Assembly: GCF_051132615.1 (NCBI RefSeq)
Contig: NZ_CP152375.1
Coordinates: 1,426,001-1,490,000, forward strand
Reading direction: 5' to 3'
DNA: 64,000 nt
DNA from: G051132615 sp051132615
GTDB taxonomy: Bacteria > Pseudomonadota > Gammaproteobacteria > Burkholderiales > Neisseriaceae
Shown: one piece after another, positions 34,702 through 43,618 of the stretch
Layout: each line of letters opens with the position of its first letter
How positions within the stretch are numbered: the first letter of the stretch is position 1
Notes under the pieces: model-generated
Seen by the model: the letters and a program-made list of their open reading frames with translations, nothing else
What the model was told of the DNA's origin: nothing
The model's database searches: none
Made by a program: the position numbers and the translations under genes

Positions 34702-37455
34702 ATGAATACTTTATTGTTGGTTGATGGTTCATCTTATCTTTATCGGGCTTTTCATGCGATGCCTGATTTACGTAGTCCTTCTGGGCAGGCAACAGGGGCA
34801 ATTTATGGTGTGTTGAATATGTTGCGCCAATTAAAAAACGAATACCCTGCAACATACCAAGCCTGTATTTTTGATGCTAAAGGTAAAACGTTTCGTGATG
34901 CTATGTATCCTGAATATAAAGCAAATCGTCCGCCAATGCCAGAAGATTTACGCTCACAGGTTGATATTGTACATCAATTGGTTGCGCATATGGGTTGGCA
35001 CGTTTTGGTTGTCGACGGGGTTGAAGCGGATGATGTTATTGGTACTTTAGCCTCTCAGGCAGACCAACAAGGTATGCAAGTGATCATTTCAACTGGTGAT
35101 AAAGATATGGCACAACTGGTGACACCAAAAGTGTCATTAATCAACACCATGAGTAAAGAATTTTTAGATGAAGAAGGCGTTAAAAATAAGTTTGGTGTTA
35201 GACCTGATCAAATAATTGATTATTTGGCTTTGATGGGGGATAAGGTTGATAATGTGCCAGGTGTTGAAAAATGTGGGCCAAAAACAGCTGTGAAATGGTT
35301 AGAAGAATTTAATACACTTGATGGTGTTATCAACCATGCAGATCAGATAAAAGGTAAAGTAGGAGAAAACTTAAAAGCAGCATTAGATTTTTTACCTTTA
35401 GCCAGACAATTGGTCACCATTAAATGTGATGTGGATTTAAAGCAAGTGTTGCCCAAAGGATTACATGATTTGTACATTAAAGAGCCTAACTGGCCAATAT
35501 TGTATGAGGAATATCAACAATTGGGCTTTAAAACATGGACAAAAGAGGCTCAGCAAAATATACACACGACAGACAGCATGTCTTTATTTGACGAGGTAGC
35601 AGAACATACTCTTCAACATACACAAACCTCTATTCCTGATACCCCGATAGAGCTTCATTATCAAGCGATCACCACACAACAGGCATTGACACAATTATTA
35701 GAAAAGCTCGATAGAGCTAATCAAATTGGGTTAGATACAGAAACCACCAGTTTGAATACACAGCAAGCACGTATTATTGGTCTTAGTATGGCTTTTGCTG
35801 CAGGAGATGCTGTATATATTCCCTTAGCTCATAGCATGACTGCTGCAACTGAACAATTACCCTTAGAGGAAACTTTAACTAAACTAAAGCCATATTTAGA
35901 AAGTACCCAATTAAAAAAAATTGGACAAAATTTAAAGTATGATCAACATATTTTTGCGAACCATGGTATTCAATTAAAGGGTATCGCTGGTGACAGTATG
36001 TTGGCTTCTTATGTGGTAGAAAGCCATTTGAGTCATGGCTTAGATGATTTAGCACCAAGGCATTTGGGTTTGGATACCATAACATATGAGTCTTTATGTG
36101 GGAAAGGTGCCAAGCAAATTAGTTTTGCTGATGTTTCTATTATAGATGCCACGCCATATGCCTGTCAGGATGCTGATTTTGCTTTGCGTTTAGAACATAT
36201 CTTGCGTGGGCAAATGAATGAAAAACAACGGTATGTGTATGAGCAAATAGAACTACCGGTGGCCTCTATTTTATTTATGATGGAACGCCTAGGTGTTTTA
36301 TTGGATAAAACAGAGTTAGCCAGACAAAGCCATGAGTTAGGGCAACGATTATTGGCATTAGAAACACAAGCACACGAAATGGCTGGGCAGCCTTTTAATT
36401 TAAACTCTCCTAAGCAGTTACAAGAAATATTATTTGAACGTTTGGCCATTCCAATAAAAGGGTTGAAGAAAACAGCATCAGGGGGTATCTCAACCGATGA
36501 GAGTGTATTAGAAAAATTAGCCCTAGATTATCCTTTACCTAAACTTATTTTGGAAAATCGAACTTTAGCCAAATTAAAAACAACCTATACGGATAAATTA
36601 CCTTCCTTGATTAGTCCTAACGATGGTCGAGTTCATACCACGTATGCACAAGCCGTTGCAATTACTGGGCGTTTGGCCAGTAATAACCCTAATTTGCAGA
36701 ATATCCCTATTAGAACAGAGGAAGGCAGAAGAGTACGTAAAGCATTTATTGCACCTGAAAATAGTGTCATTATTTCCGCAGATTATTCGCAAATTGAGTT
36801 GAGAATCATGGCGCATTTGTCAAATGACCCTGCATTAGTTAAGGCTTTTAATGAAGGAGCCGATATTCACCGTGCAACTGCAGCAGAAGTGTTTCACGTG
36901 GAACAATCAGAGGTTACTTCAGAACAAAGGCGTTACGCCAAAACCATTAATTTTGGTTTGATTTATGGCATGGGGCAATATGGTTTAGCCAGTTCCTTAG
37001 AAATTAGCCCTGCTATGGCCAAACAATTTATAGATCGTTATTTTATGAAATATCCTGCCGTCGCTGGCTATATGGAAGAAGCCAAACTCAACGCACAAGA
37101 ACAAGGCTTCGTTGAAACTTTGTTTGGACGTCGATTATATTTACCTGATATTCATAGCCCCAAAGCCAATATTCGTGCCGGTGCCGAACGAGCAGCAATC
37201 AATGCCCCTATGCAAGGCACTGCGTCTGATTTAATCAAATTGGCGATGATTGCCGTCCAAAATTGGCTTGAACAAGATCAATTGAACAGTAAACTGATTA
37301 TGCAGGTTCATGATGAATTGGTTTTGGAGGTGCCTCCTGATGAGATCACTCAGGTAAAAGAAAAATTGCCCGAATTAATGGCAGGTGTGGCCACCTTAAA
37401 TGTACCCTTATTGGCTGAGGTCGGCATAGGCCAAAATTGGGAAGAAGCACATTAA
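34702..37455 (+). CDS. polA: DNA polymerase I
   Basis: This 917-residue protein has a 5'-3' exonuclease domain (LLLVDGSSYLYRAFHAMPD; EADDVIGTLA), a 3'-5' exonuclease domain with the DTETT active-site motif near residue 345, and a family A polymerase domain (motif A ADYSQIELRIMAHLS, motif C QVHDELVLEV). All three activities look intact. It fills gaps and removes RNA primers. I set the start at ATG 34702, which gives the conserved Neisseria-type N-terminus; an upstream in-frame start would lie inside the divergent LOG-family gene. A parS-like site is embedded in codons at 36890-36905. Confidence 0.97.
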   Translation: MNTLLLVDGSSYLYRAFHAMPDLRSPSGQATGAIYGVLNMLRQLKNEYPATYQACIFDAKGKTFRDAMYPEYKANRPPMPEDLRSQVDIVHQLVAHMGWHVLVVDGVEADDVIGTLASQADQQGMQVIISTGDKDMAQLVTPKVSLINTMSKEFLDEEGVKNKFGVRPDQIIDYLALMGDKVDNVPGVEKCGPKTAVKWLEEFNTLDGVINHADQIKGKVGENLKAALDFLPLARQLVTIKCDVDLKQVLPKGLHDLYIKEPNWPILYEEYQQLGFKTWTKEAQQNIHTTDSMSLFDEVAEHTLQHTQTSIPDTPIELHYQAITTQQALTQLLEKLDRANQIGLDTETTSLNTQQARIIGLSMAFAAGDAVYIPLAHSMTAATEQLPLEETLTKLKPYLESTQLKKIGQNLKYDQHIFANHGIQLKGIAGDSMLASYVVESHLSHGLDDLAPRHLGLDTITYESLCGKGAKQISFADVSIIDATPYACQDADFALRLEHILRGQMNEKQRYVYEQIELPVASILFMMERLGVLLDKTELARQSHELGQRLLALETQAHEMAGQPFNLNSPKQLQEILFERLAIPIKGLKKTASGGISTDESVLEKLALDYPLPKLILENRTLAKLKTTYTDKLPSLISPNDGRVHTTYAQAVAITGRLASNNPNLQNIPIRTEEGRRVRKAFIAPENSVIISADYSQIELRIMAHLSNDPALVKAFNEGADIHRATAAEVFHVEQSEVTSEQRRYAKTINFGLIYGMGQYGLASSLEISPAMAKQFIDRYFMKYPAVAGYMEEAKLNAQEQGFVETLFGRRLYLPDIHSPKANIRAGAERAAINAPMQGTASDLIKLAMIAVQNWLEQDQLNSKLIMQVHDELVLEVPPDEITQVKEKLPELMAGVATLNVPLLAEVGIGQNWEEAH
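36890..36905. other. parS-like ParB binding site inside polA
   Basis: The 16-mer TGTTTCACGTGGAACA is the exact complement of the Bacillus subtilis parS form TGTTCCACGTGAAACA. It is embedded in the polA coding sequence (residues VFHVEQ). Confidence 0.72.
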
Positions 37456-37569
37456 CGATTAAATGTGATTTAGAGCGTAATGTTGAGGAATGATTGAATA
37501 AAGTTGTTTAGAAGTATTATTGGACAATAAATTTGGATGATGTTAATCGAAATTAATAGAGGATAAAGA

Positions 37570-37885
37570 ATGATTGTTCCTGAGTATTGGGCAGAAGCGA
37601 CGATAAAGTATAAAGAAGGCAAAAGAACAGTCAGTATTAAACGTTTTGGTTGGTCAGATACAATACAAGTTATGAAGATACCCAACACGAGGCACAAATA
37701 CGTGCAGAAGAAGCATTAAAGCAATGGTTAGATGGAAAACTCATCAATTTTAAAGAGAAAAAAATAAAATATAATGGCGCTGATGGCTTACCAATTAGGG
37801 AGCAAGTGATTCGTCGTTATGATGATAGATACCGTGATTACACGTAATAGCTATGGTGCGCTTTGTTTAAACACCCCCTGATGTT
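37570..37885 (+). pseudogene. N-terminal part of a conserved hypothetical gene, broken by three frameshifts
   Basis: From the ATG at 37570 the frames read, in order, MIVPEYWAEAT...RRFGWSD-like text, then SYEDTQHEAQIRAEEALKQW...YNGADGLPIREQVI, then DTVITRNSYGALCLNTP, then DVMFADIDYFD. This order matches, as I remember it, a conserved proteobacterial hypothetical protein with RRFGWSD, YNGADGVPIREE and ITRNxYGARCLNTP blocks. The reading frame changes near 37660, near 37824 and near 37877. Each piece is intact, so homology is strong but translation would stop early. The C-terminal half stays open (next entry). Confidence 0.72.
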
Positions 37886-38581
37886 ATGTTTGCAGATATT
37901 GATTATTTTGATACAAACTATGCAAAAGGTGGTTGTCTTGTTTCTCTAGTGTATGGTTTTTTATTTGTTGTAACGATGGTTTGTCTGATGAAAGAACAAT
38001 ACATATATGCTGCGATTGCTTTTGCTGGTCTATTTTTGTTTTTTATATTCAATAAAGTCAGGCTTTTATTCAAAAAGGGGGGCTCTTTACTACATGACAC
38101 AAAAAAACAGGAAAATATAAAACATACTTTGGATGAAATAGACCATTTTTTAAAAGACAATCCAAAATGGGGCGCCAGAGTTTATGAAACGCCAGCGGAG
38201 ATGCGTTTATTGATTACACATAGATTAATGAATCCAAATGATGAAGAAGTATCACTGTTTTTCAATAAAATGAATGTGGATGAGGTCTATTCCCTTATGT
38301 GCAAAAATCAGCAATGTTTTAGAGCCAGAGTAAGCCCAAAACCATGGCGTATGGATATGAGTAAACATATTAGCCCAAGATCTGGTACTTGGCCTATTAA
38401 AGAAGAATATATGGCAACACGTCAAAAATGGCTGGATGAGTATGAGCATAAAGCGAAAGATTATGCTTCATGTCGCTTTATTCAAGCTATGGGTAATCAT
38501 GATATAGATGACAAAGTCTACAAGGTTATAGAATTACATTATGACTTGAGCAAAGCAAATAGTGGTTTGAAGATTGCTTGA
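37886..38581 (+). CDS. C-terminal remnant of the same conserved hypothetical protein
   Basis: A 231-residue frame begins at an ATG inside the LFADIDF-like block of the gene broken upstream. It has two transmembrane helices (about residues 18-55) and a soluble C-terminal region with MRLLITHRLMNPNDEE and RFIQAMGNHDIDDKV. No catalytic motif is evident. It could still be translated from its own start, but no ribosome-binding site is visible, so I consider it part of a decaying gene. Function of the family is unknown. Confidence 0.6.
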   Translation: MFADIDYFDTNYAKGGCLVSLVYGFLFVVTMVCLMKEQYIYAAIAFAGLFLFFIFNKVRLLFKKGGSLLHDTKKQENIKHTLDEIDHFLKDNPKWGARVYETPAEMRLLITHRLMNPNDEEVSLFFNKMNVDEVYSLMCKNQQCFRARVSPKPWRMDMSKHISPRSGTWPIKEEYMATRQKWLDEYEHKAKDYASCRFIQAMGNHDIDDKVYKVIELHYDLSKANSGLKIA

Positions 38582-38607
38582 TTCTTTTTGACTTAGTAAT
38601 ATTTAAA

Positions 38608-38623
38608 TGTTTCACGTGAAACA
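38608..38623. other. parS-like ParB binding site
   Basis: TGTTTCACGTGAAACA, a perfect match to the parS consensus TGTTNCACGTGAAACA. The palindrome continues outward with ATTTAAA on each side (38601-38630). It lies in the gap between the broken gene and the choloylglycine-hydrolase gene. Confidence 0.85.
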
Positions 38624-38671
38624 TTTAAATAAAGTTGAATGGTTTTATCTGATTGCTATTAAAGTAGTCTC

Positions 38672-38707
38672 AATTAAAAGCCCCCTTATAGAAGGAGGCT
38701 TTTAATT
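38672..38707 (-). terminator. Hairpin terminator at the end of the hydrolase gene
   Basis: AATTAAAAGCC at 38672-38682 and its complement near 38697-38707 form a long stem across CCCTT/AAGGA, overlapping the stop codon of the hydrolase gene. The T-run on the minus strand is short. Confidence 0.6.
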
Positions 38708-39785
38708 ATTTGAGGGCTTTTAACACATTTGCAGATAGGCCATTTTGTGCATATTGGTCTAAATGTAGAATACGTCTGACAGGTTGACCTTTATTAAAAT
38801 TTAATTGGTTTAGGTCTAGATAAATACCATCACTGGCAAAGACAGATTTAAAGTGATATTGTTTGTTATTGATATCCGCAATGCTGGTCCAGTATGTACC
38901 AATCCCTCGGTTATTTTCAGGATATTTAGAGTATTTTTGATAACGTTCAGTAACCATTTTAACTTCTGGGTCTTCATCTGCTGGTAAGCCTATTGGGTAT
39001 GCAACACTACCTGTGACCGTTTGAATAAACCCTTTTGCTTCTTGAGCATTTTTGGGTTTAGGTAAATGATTCAGTAAAAAGTTTGCCCTAACCAAACGAT
39101 CTTCTGCTGCCCAACCTCCAGGGATATTTTCTGCTGTGTCATTTTTGTGTTTCTCTACATATTCAATCATTTGGTCATAACTAGGTGGGTTGGTCATGAC
39201 TGTATAGTGACGATTATGATAGGTTTTTACTTGACCATTCGATATTTCAATGATTGCCGAATCTCCACTGGCATCTTCAATGGCAATATGTTTTGTGTCT
39301 GTTGCATAATCTATGGGGTCTTCATGCGCGATCAGGCGAACTTTTTCTATGCCATCTATTGCTTCTTTTACAGTTGAATAATTATCTAATATATAACTAA
39401 GCCATGCTTTACTTTGTAGCTCTGGTGCCTTTTGATGATCAGATTGAATTTGGCTACCATCGGTGAAAAATAAGGTGTGACCAACAAGCCCTTTCTCATT
39501 CATACCATCCATTGGGAAAAGGTTACTGGCATAGATAACAACGCTGCCATAGCGCGATTGCCACGTTGCTGCATTTTTGGCGTCAGAACCTGTTTTTTTG
39601 ATACCTCTTGGTGTCACGACTAAAGCGGGGTCTGTTGGGCCAAAGAAATCTAAATTTCTTGCACTGATTAAATGATCAGGGTATTGATTCCAAAATACGC
39701 GTGTACAAGCTTGAACAATATTATTACTGAGCATACCCGTTAATACTAAAGATAATGCTATTTTTTTTAATGATGAATTTAACAT
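38706..39785 (-). CDS. Periplasmic choloylglycine-hydrolase family (Ntn) amidase
   Basis: This 359-residue protein has a signal peptide whose predicted cleavage (NNIVQA before CTR) exposes Cys27 as the N-terminal nucleophile, the hallmark of the Ntn-type penicillin acylase / bile salt hydrolase family. Conserved segments include TRVFWNQYPDHLISARNLDFFG and MNEKGLVGHTLFF. It should hydrolyse a linear amide bond in the periplasm: a bile salt, an N-acyl amino acid or acyl-homoserine lactone are possible. Substrate cannot be told from sequence. The LysR gene 90 bases upstream on the same strand may regulate it. Confidence 0.85.
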   Translation of the reverse strand: MLNSSLKKIALSLVLTGMLSNNIVQACTRVFWNQYPDHLISARNLDFFGPTDPALVVTPRGIKKTGSDAKNAATWQSRYGSVVIYASNLFPMDGMNEKGLVGHTLFFTDGSQIQSDHQKAPELQSKAWLSYILDNYSTVKEAIDGIEKVRLIAHEDPIDYATDTKHIAIEDASGDSAIIEISNGQVKTYHNRHYTVMTNPPSYDQMIEYVEKHKNDTAENIPGGWAAEDRLVRANFLLNHLPKPKNAQEAKGFIQTVTGSVAYPIGLPADEDPEVKMVTERYQKYSKYPENNRGIGTYWTSIADINNKQYHFKSVFASDGIYLDLNQLNFNKGQPVRRILHLDQYAQNGLSANVLKALK

Positions 39786-39874
39786 GATTTTTACTCCAGT
39801 TTTTCTGTGTCTTAATCATAGGGTGTAAAATCAGTCGCAACAAATCCATATAAGAGGGTTTTCCCCCCTATTTT

Positions 39875-40759
39875 TTAGTGGTCTTGGGTGTAAATTGCTT
39901 CAATATGTGCCAGTAATTGCGTTCTTAATCGTTCGTCAATTGCATTTTTTTGCCATAAGGCTACGATATTATTGTGAAATCCATCTTTTCCTAAATCTGT
40001 TGTGACCCTAATTGTATTTTCTTTAATATGATCAATATCTCTTGGTAGTAGGGCCCAACCACGGCCTTGATCAAGTAGTGAAGTCAATAAAGATAAGTCA
40101 TTTATTTTTATTGTTGTTTGAGAAACAACCAATATCGATTTAGTCATATCATTTAGCGTATAAAAAGGCAGTAGTTGTACAGTAGAGGTTAGAATATTAT
40201 AAGGAACACTTGTCCATTCTTTAAAAAAAGATTGAGCCGCATAGACATCCATAATCTGCTCTCCAACCACTTTCCATTCTAAATGAGGATGAAAAAAATT
40301 ACCTTTTGCTAAATGTAAGCATAAATCTATTTTTCCTTCTTCTAATAAAGTTTCTGCTGTATCTCTCTCGACACAAATGAGGTTGATCTTAATGTCTTTT
40401 TTTTCAAAAAAATGGTGTATTTTTAATAAAATATTTTGGGAAATAAAATTAGAGTAGCCTAAGGTAAACTCTGTTGGTTGATTATTAAATTTTCCTTCTG
40501 CAATAGTCGCTAAGGCATAAGCATCTCGAATTAAATAGCGGGCACTGTTGACTAAGTTTTCCATTCCAGGAAGCAATTTCATCGGTTTGATACTTCGATC
40601 AAAAATAGGATAGCCCAAATCAATTTCTAAGTTATTAATGAGCTCCCCAACGGTGCTTCTGTCTTTGTTTAATATTTTTGCTGCATTGTTTAAACTGCCG
40701 TGTTCTACCACACAAACTAAAGCTTGTAATTGCGTAAGAGAAAAATTTAATAGTTTCAT
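39875..40759 (-). CDS. LysR family transcriptional regulator
   Basis: This 294-residue protein has a helix-turn-helix (HGSLNNAAKILNKDRSTVGELINNLEIDLGYPIFDRS) and a substrate-binding-like C-terminal domain. The ATG at 40759 was chosen over a GTG at 40771. It lies upstream of the amidase gene and is divergent from the MHS transporter gene (41048), so either could be its target. The 288-base divergent gap holds a parS-like site. Confidence 0.82.
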   Translation of the reverse strand: MKLLNFSLTQLQALVCVVEHGSLNNAAKILNKDRSTVGELINNLEIDLGYPIFDRSIKPMKLLPGMENLVNSARYLIRDAYALATIAEGKFNNQPTEFTLGYSNFISQNILLKIHHFFEKKDIKINLICVERDTAETLLEEGKIDLCLHLAKGNFFHPHLEWKVVGEQIMDVYAAQSFFKEWTSVPYNILTSTVQLLPFYTLNDMTKSILVVSQTTIKINDLSLLTSLLDQGRGWALLPRDIDHIKENTIRVTTDLGKDGFHNNIVALWQKNAIDERLRTQLLAHIEAIYTQDH

Positions 40760-40945
40760 GTGCTTGTTCACTTTTTATACGATATTGCTGTTATTTGTTT
40801 ACAAATAGTAAATTATTTTGTGATAGTATGGATAAATCGCATAATTAGGTATATCGTGGTTTGAGTAAAAATAATGTTATGTCTTTTTATGTTTCTGTTT
40901 TAATTAAATCGAATGATAGGCTGTTAATAAATCAAAATCTATCAA

Positions 40946-40961
40946 TGTTTCACGTGAAACA
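40946..40961. other. parS-like ParB binding site
   Basis: A second exact TGTTTCACGTGAAACA, flanked by ATCAA and TTGAT (40941-40966), in the divergent gap between the LysR and MHS genes. Confidence 0.85.
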
Positions 40962-41047
40962 TTGATCTATTATAAAATAAACTGATGAAAAATCGAATGG
41001 GTTTTGCTTAAGCAAAATAAAGAGTATTCTTATTTTTGGAGATAAAA

Positions 41048-42361
41048 ATGGAAAATGTTGCATTAAAGGAGAGTGAGCCTGTTGATGATAAACCAGCAAA
41101 TTCAGCTGCACGGGTGGCAATTGCTAGTTTTGTAGGCACTGCAGTTGAGTTTTATGATTTTTATATTTATGGATTGGCTGCTGCCCTGATTATTGGTCCT
41201 GTCTTTTTTCCACAAGCAGATGCTTCTGCGCAAGCTTTAAGTTCCTTTGCAACTTTTGGTATTGCTTTTTTAGCCAGACCAATTGGTTCTGCATTATTTG
41301 GTCATTTTGGCGATAAACTAGGACGGAAAACAACTTTAGTGGCATCTTTAATGATTATGGGATTGAGTACATTCTTAATTGGTTTCTTACCTGGTTATGC
41401 CACTATTGGTTTTTGGGCACCATTAATTTTATGTATCCTCCGTATGGGGCAAGGGTTAGGGCTTGGTGGAGAATGGGGTGGTGCAGCCTTATTAGCGACA
41501 GAAAATGCTCCTAAAGGCAAAAGAGCAATATTTGGCATGTTCCCACAATTAGGCCCCCCAATTGGGTTTGTTATGGCTTGTGGTATCTTTCTATTATTGA
41601 ATATTGTGTTAACAGAGACACAATTTTTTGCATGGGGTTGGCGCATTCCCTTTTTAGTCAGCATTGTTTTGGTTGGTGTAGGGTTATATGTTCGTTTGAA
41701 TATAGTTGAAAGCACGAACTTTACCAAAATGAAACAAACCAATAACCATGTCAATGTACCCGTGTTGGATACCATTCGTTATCATTTTAAAGCATTGGTT
41801 TTGGGCTCCTTTGCAATGGTTTCTTGCTATGTATTGTTCTTTCTCATTACCGTATTTTCCTTGCAATATGGCACGGCTCACTTGGGATTCTCTAAGTCAC
41901 AATACTTGGAAATGTTGTGTATTGCTATTGTGTTTATGGCTATTGCAACGCCTATTTCCGCTTATTTAAGTGACCATTATGGTCGAAGACCTGTATTATT
42001 AGTTGGAACCGCGGCCACATTCATTGTCGGCTATTTGTATGGTCCTATGCTTAATGCGGGTGATTATTTAGAAACGGTCATTTATTTAAGCTTAGCGTTG
42101 TTTGTAATGGGCTTTACCTTTTCTCCTATGGGCGCGCTACTGCCTGAAATTTTTCCTACCAATGTTCGATACACAGGTTCATCCGCAACTTATAATATAG
42201 GGGGTATTTTAGGGGGGTCTGTTACCCCATTTTTTGCAGCTAAATTGGTTGCTGCTGGTGGGCTTAATTATGTTGGTTGGTATTTATGTTTGGGTGCCGT
42301 GGTCAGTTTTTTAGCAGTAGCATTATTACATGAAACCAAACATGAAGATTTTATGAAATAA
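41048..42361 (+). CDS. MFS transporter of the metabolite:H+ symporter (MHS) family
   Basis: This 437-residue protein has 12 predicted membrane helices and MHS signatures: SFVGTAVEFYDFYIYG at the N-terminus, GHFGDKLGRKTTL between helices 2 and 3, and RMGQGLGLGGEWGGAALLATENAP. The family (ProP, KgtP, ShiA, citrate carriers) imports organic acids or osmolytes with protons. The start is the ATG at 41048, preceded at five bases by GGAGAT. Substrate is unknown; a dicarboxylate would fit the nearby methylaspartate operon, but that is inference. It ends in a good terminator. Confidence 0.88.
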   Translation: MENVALKESEPVDDKPANSAARVAIASFVGTAVEFYDFYIYGLAAALIIGPVFFPQADASAQALSSFATFGIAFLARPIGSALFGHFGDKLGRKTTLVASLMIMGLSTFLIGFLPGYATIGFWAPLILCILRMGQGLGLGGEWGGAALLATENAPKGKRAIFGMFPQLGPPIGFVMACGIFLLLNIVLTETQFFAWGWRIPFLVSIVLVGVGLYVRLNIVESTNFTKMKQTNNHVNVPVLDTIRYHFKALVLGSFAMVSCYVLFFLITVFSLQYGTAHLGFSKSQYLEMLCIAIVFMAIATPISAYLSDHYGRRPVLLVGTAATFIVGYLYGPMLNAGDYLETVIYLSLALFVMGFTFSPMGALLPEIFPTNVRYTGSSATYNIGGILGGSVTPFFAAKLVAAGGLNYVGWYLCLGAVVSFLAVALLHETKHEDFMK

Positions 42362-42380
42362 TTACTGATTATCTTTTAAT

Positions 42381-42413
42381 AAAAAAAGGGGCAGTTTTAT
42401 GCCCCTTTTTTTA
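42381..42413. terminator. Terminator after the MHS transporter
   Basis: GGGGC (42388-42392) and GCCCC (42401-42405) form a GC stem, extended by flanking A-run and T-run pairing, with an eight-base loop. It can also serve the convergent membrane-protein gene at 42414. Confidence 0.9.
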
Positions 42414-42887
42414 TTAGAAACGTTTTATTTGTGCTGGTTTTATTTTTCCAGAAAGTTTTAAACCATCTCTAACCGATCTTCCCATCAAATATAGATTGAT
42501 GGCACCAATCATTAATTCAAGACTTTGTATTAAATAATACAGTACATCAAACTGCGCTTGTTGTGCTTTTGAGGCCAAATAAAATGCACAAGGAACCAAA
42601 ATAAACAAACCATTGATGGCAATAATAGGCATTCTTTTTTTCTTAGTTTGAATGATTTTTCCTTGCCTATTTTTTGTTAATAAAAACCCTGTTATCCCAG
42701 TTAATACTATGCAAGGAATAAATAAAATGAAACAGTATAAAATACCTTGTTTGATTAAAACGATCGTTATTTCTGTTGCAAACAATGTGGATAAAACAGT
42801 TATAGTCCAAAAACAAAAGATAAAGCAGATGCTTAAAACAGCAAATAACCCATGGTAAATACTCAAAGCGTGTGGCTTATGGTTCAT
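42414..42887 (-). CDS. Small four-helix membrane protein downstream of marR
   Basis: This 157-residue protein has four hydrophobic helices at about 15-37, 44-68, 90-108 and 117-137 and a basic C-terminus. No family is recognised. A strong AAAGGAG precedes the ATG. It begins 16 bases after the marR stop on the same strand, so the two form an operon, and it is the natural candidate for MarR control. It may be a drug or solute exporter accessory, but no motif supports this. Confidence 0.7.
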   Translation of the reverse strand: MNHKPHALSIYHGLFAVLSICFIFCFWTITVLSTLFATEITIVLIKQGILYCFILFIPCIVLTGITGFLLTKNRQGKIIQTKKKRMPIIAINGLFILVPCAFYLASKAQQAQFDVLYYLIQSLELMIGAINLYLMGRSVRDGLKLSGKIKPAQIKRF

Positions 42888-42902
42888 ATTGTGCTCCTTT
42901 TA

Positions 42903-43355
42903 CTATTTGTGTAGATGATCCAGCGCAACAGTATTATTTAATAAAGTATTCAGCGTTTTTAGCGTGATTAAGAGCTCTTGCTGGTTTATTCCATCAATTA
43001 ATAGTGGTATTTGCTGTAACCAGATTTGTTCTGTCTGTTCAAATAAATACTGTCCTTTTTCAGTTAAGGCATATAAAGGCGACTTTTGATGTTGTTCATT
43101 GATATATTGCTCAACTAAACCCTCCGCTAATAAAAGATTTAATTGTTTTTGTGTGCCTTGACGAGAAACGCCCATCATTCGGGCAATTTGAGGGTTTGTT
43201 GTTGCTGCGCCAATTCGACCCATTGCACCAATAATTTGCCAACGGGCACTGGTGAGTTTTAATGGTTCTAATTGATGATTTCCCCAAGCAATGAGACTGC
43301 CATTAACCCTAAATAGAGTTAATACCATTTCTGTAAAAATATTGTGCTGTTCCAT
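42903..43355 (-). CDS. MarR family transcriptional regulator
   Basis: This 150-residue protein has a winged helix-turn-helix (NPQIARMMGVSRQGTQKQLNLLLAEGLVEQYINEQH) and the flanking dimerisation helices of MarR. A perfect 17-bp inverted repeat lies 21 bases upstream of its start (43376-43422) and is a probable self-regulatory operator. It heads a two-gene unit with a small membrane protein. Effector unknown. Confidence 0.9.
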   Translation of the reverse strand: MEQHNIFTEMVLTLFRVNGSLIAWGNHQLEPLKLTSARWQIIGAMGRIGAATTNPQIARMMGVSRQGTQKQLNLLLAEGLVEQYINEQHQKSPLYALTEKGQYLFEQTEQIWLQQIPLLIDGINQQELLITLKTLNTLLNNTVALDHLHK

Positions 43356-43375
43356 AATTGATAGATATTTAAAAT

Positions 43376-43422
43376 AATATTGACAACCAGTTTACGTAAT
43401 TTGGTAACTGGTTGTCAATATT
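43376..43422. promoter_or_regulatory. Candidate MarR operator
   Basis: AATATTGACAACCAGTT (43376-43392) and its exact complement AACTGGTTGTCAATATT (43406-43422), spaced by 13 bases, lie directly upstream of marR. TTGACA -35-like hexamers occur in both arms. Confidence 0.68.
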
Positions 43423-43524
43423 AAAATGATCTTATTTTAGGAGTAAACAGTCATAATACTTTTTTATGCTAATAAATTAAGCATTACTTTAAATAAGTAT
43501 TGTTTTATAAATCATTATCTTCTC

Positions 43525-43552
43525 AAAAAAATAACCCCTGATAACAGGGGTT
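43525..43552 (-). terminator. Terminator of the methylaspartate operon
   Basis: AACCCCTG (43533-43540) and CAGGGGTT (43545-43552) form a GC-rich stem with a four-base loop; the A-run at 43525-43531 is a U-tract on the minus strand. It lies 66 bases past the beta-subunit stop. Confidence 0.85.
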
Positions 43553-43618
43553 CATCATTATTATTTCATTAAGAGAAATATAGATAAAAAGAGTCATGAT
43601 ATTGTTTCAAACTAAATG

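Noticed and set aside
37886..38581. A complete independent gene
   Set aside because: Its first residues continue a conserved block whose preceding part lies upstream in other frames, and no ribosome-binding site precedes it.
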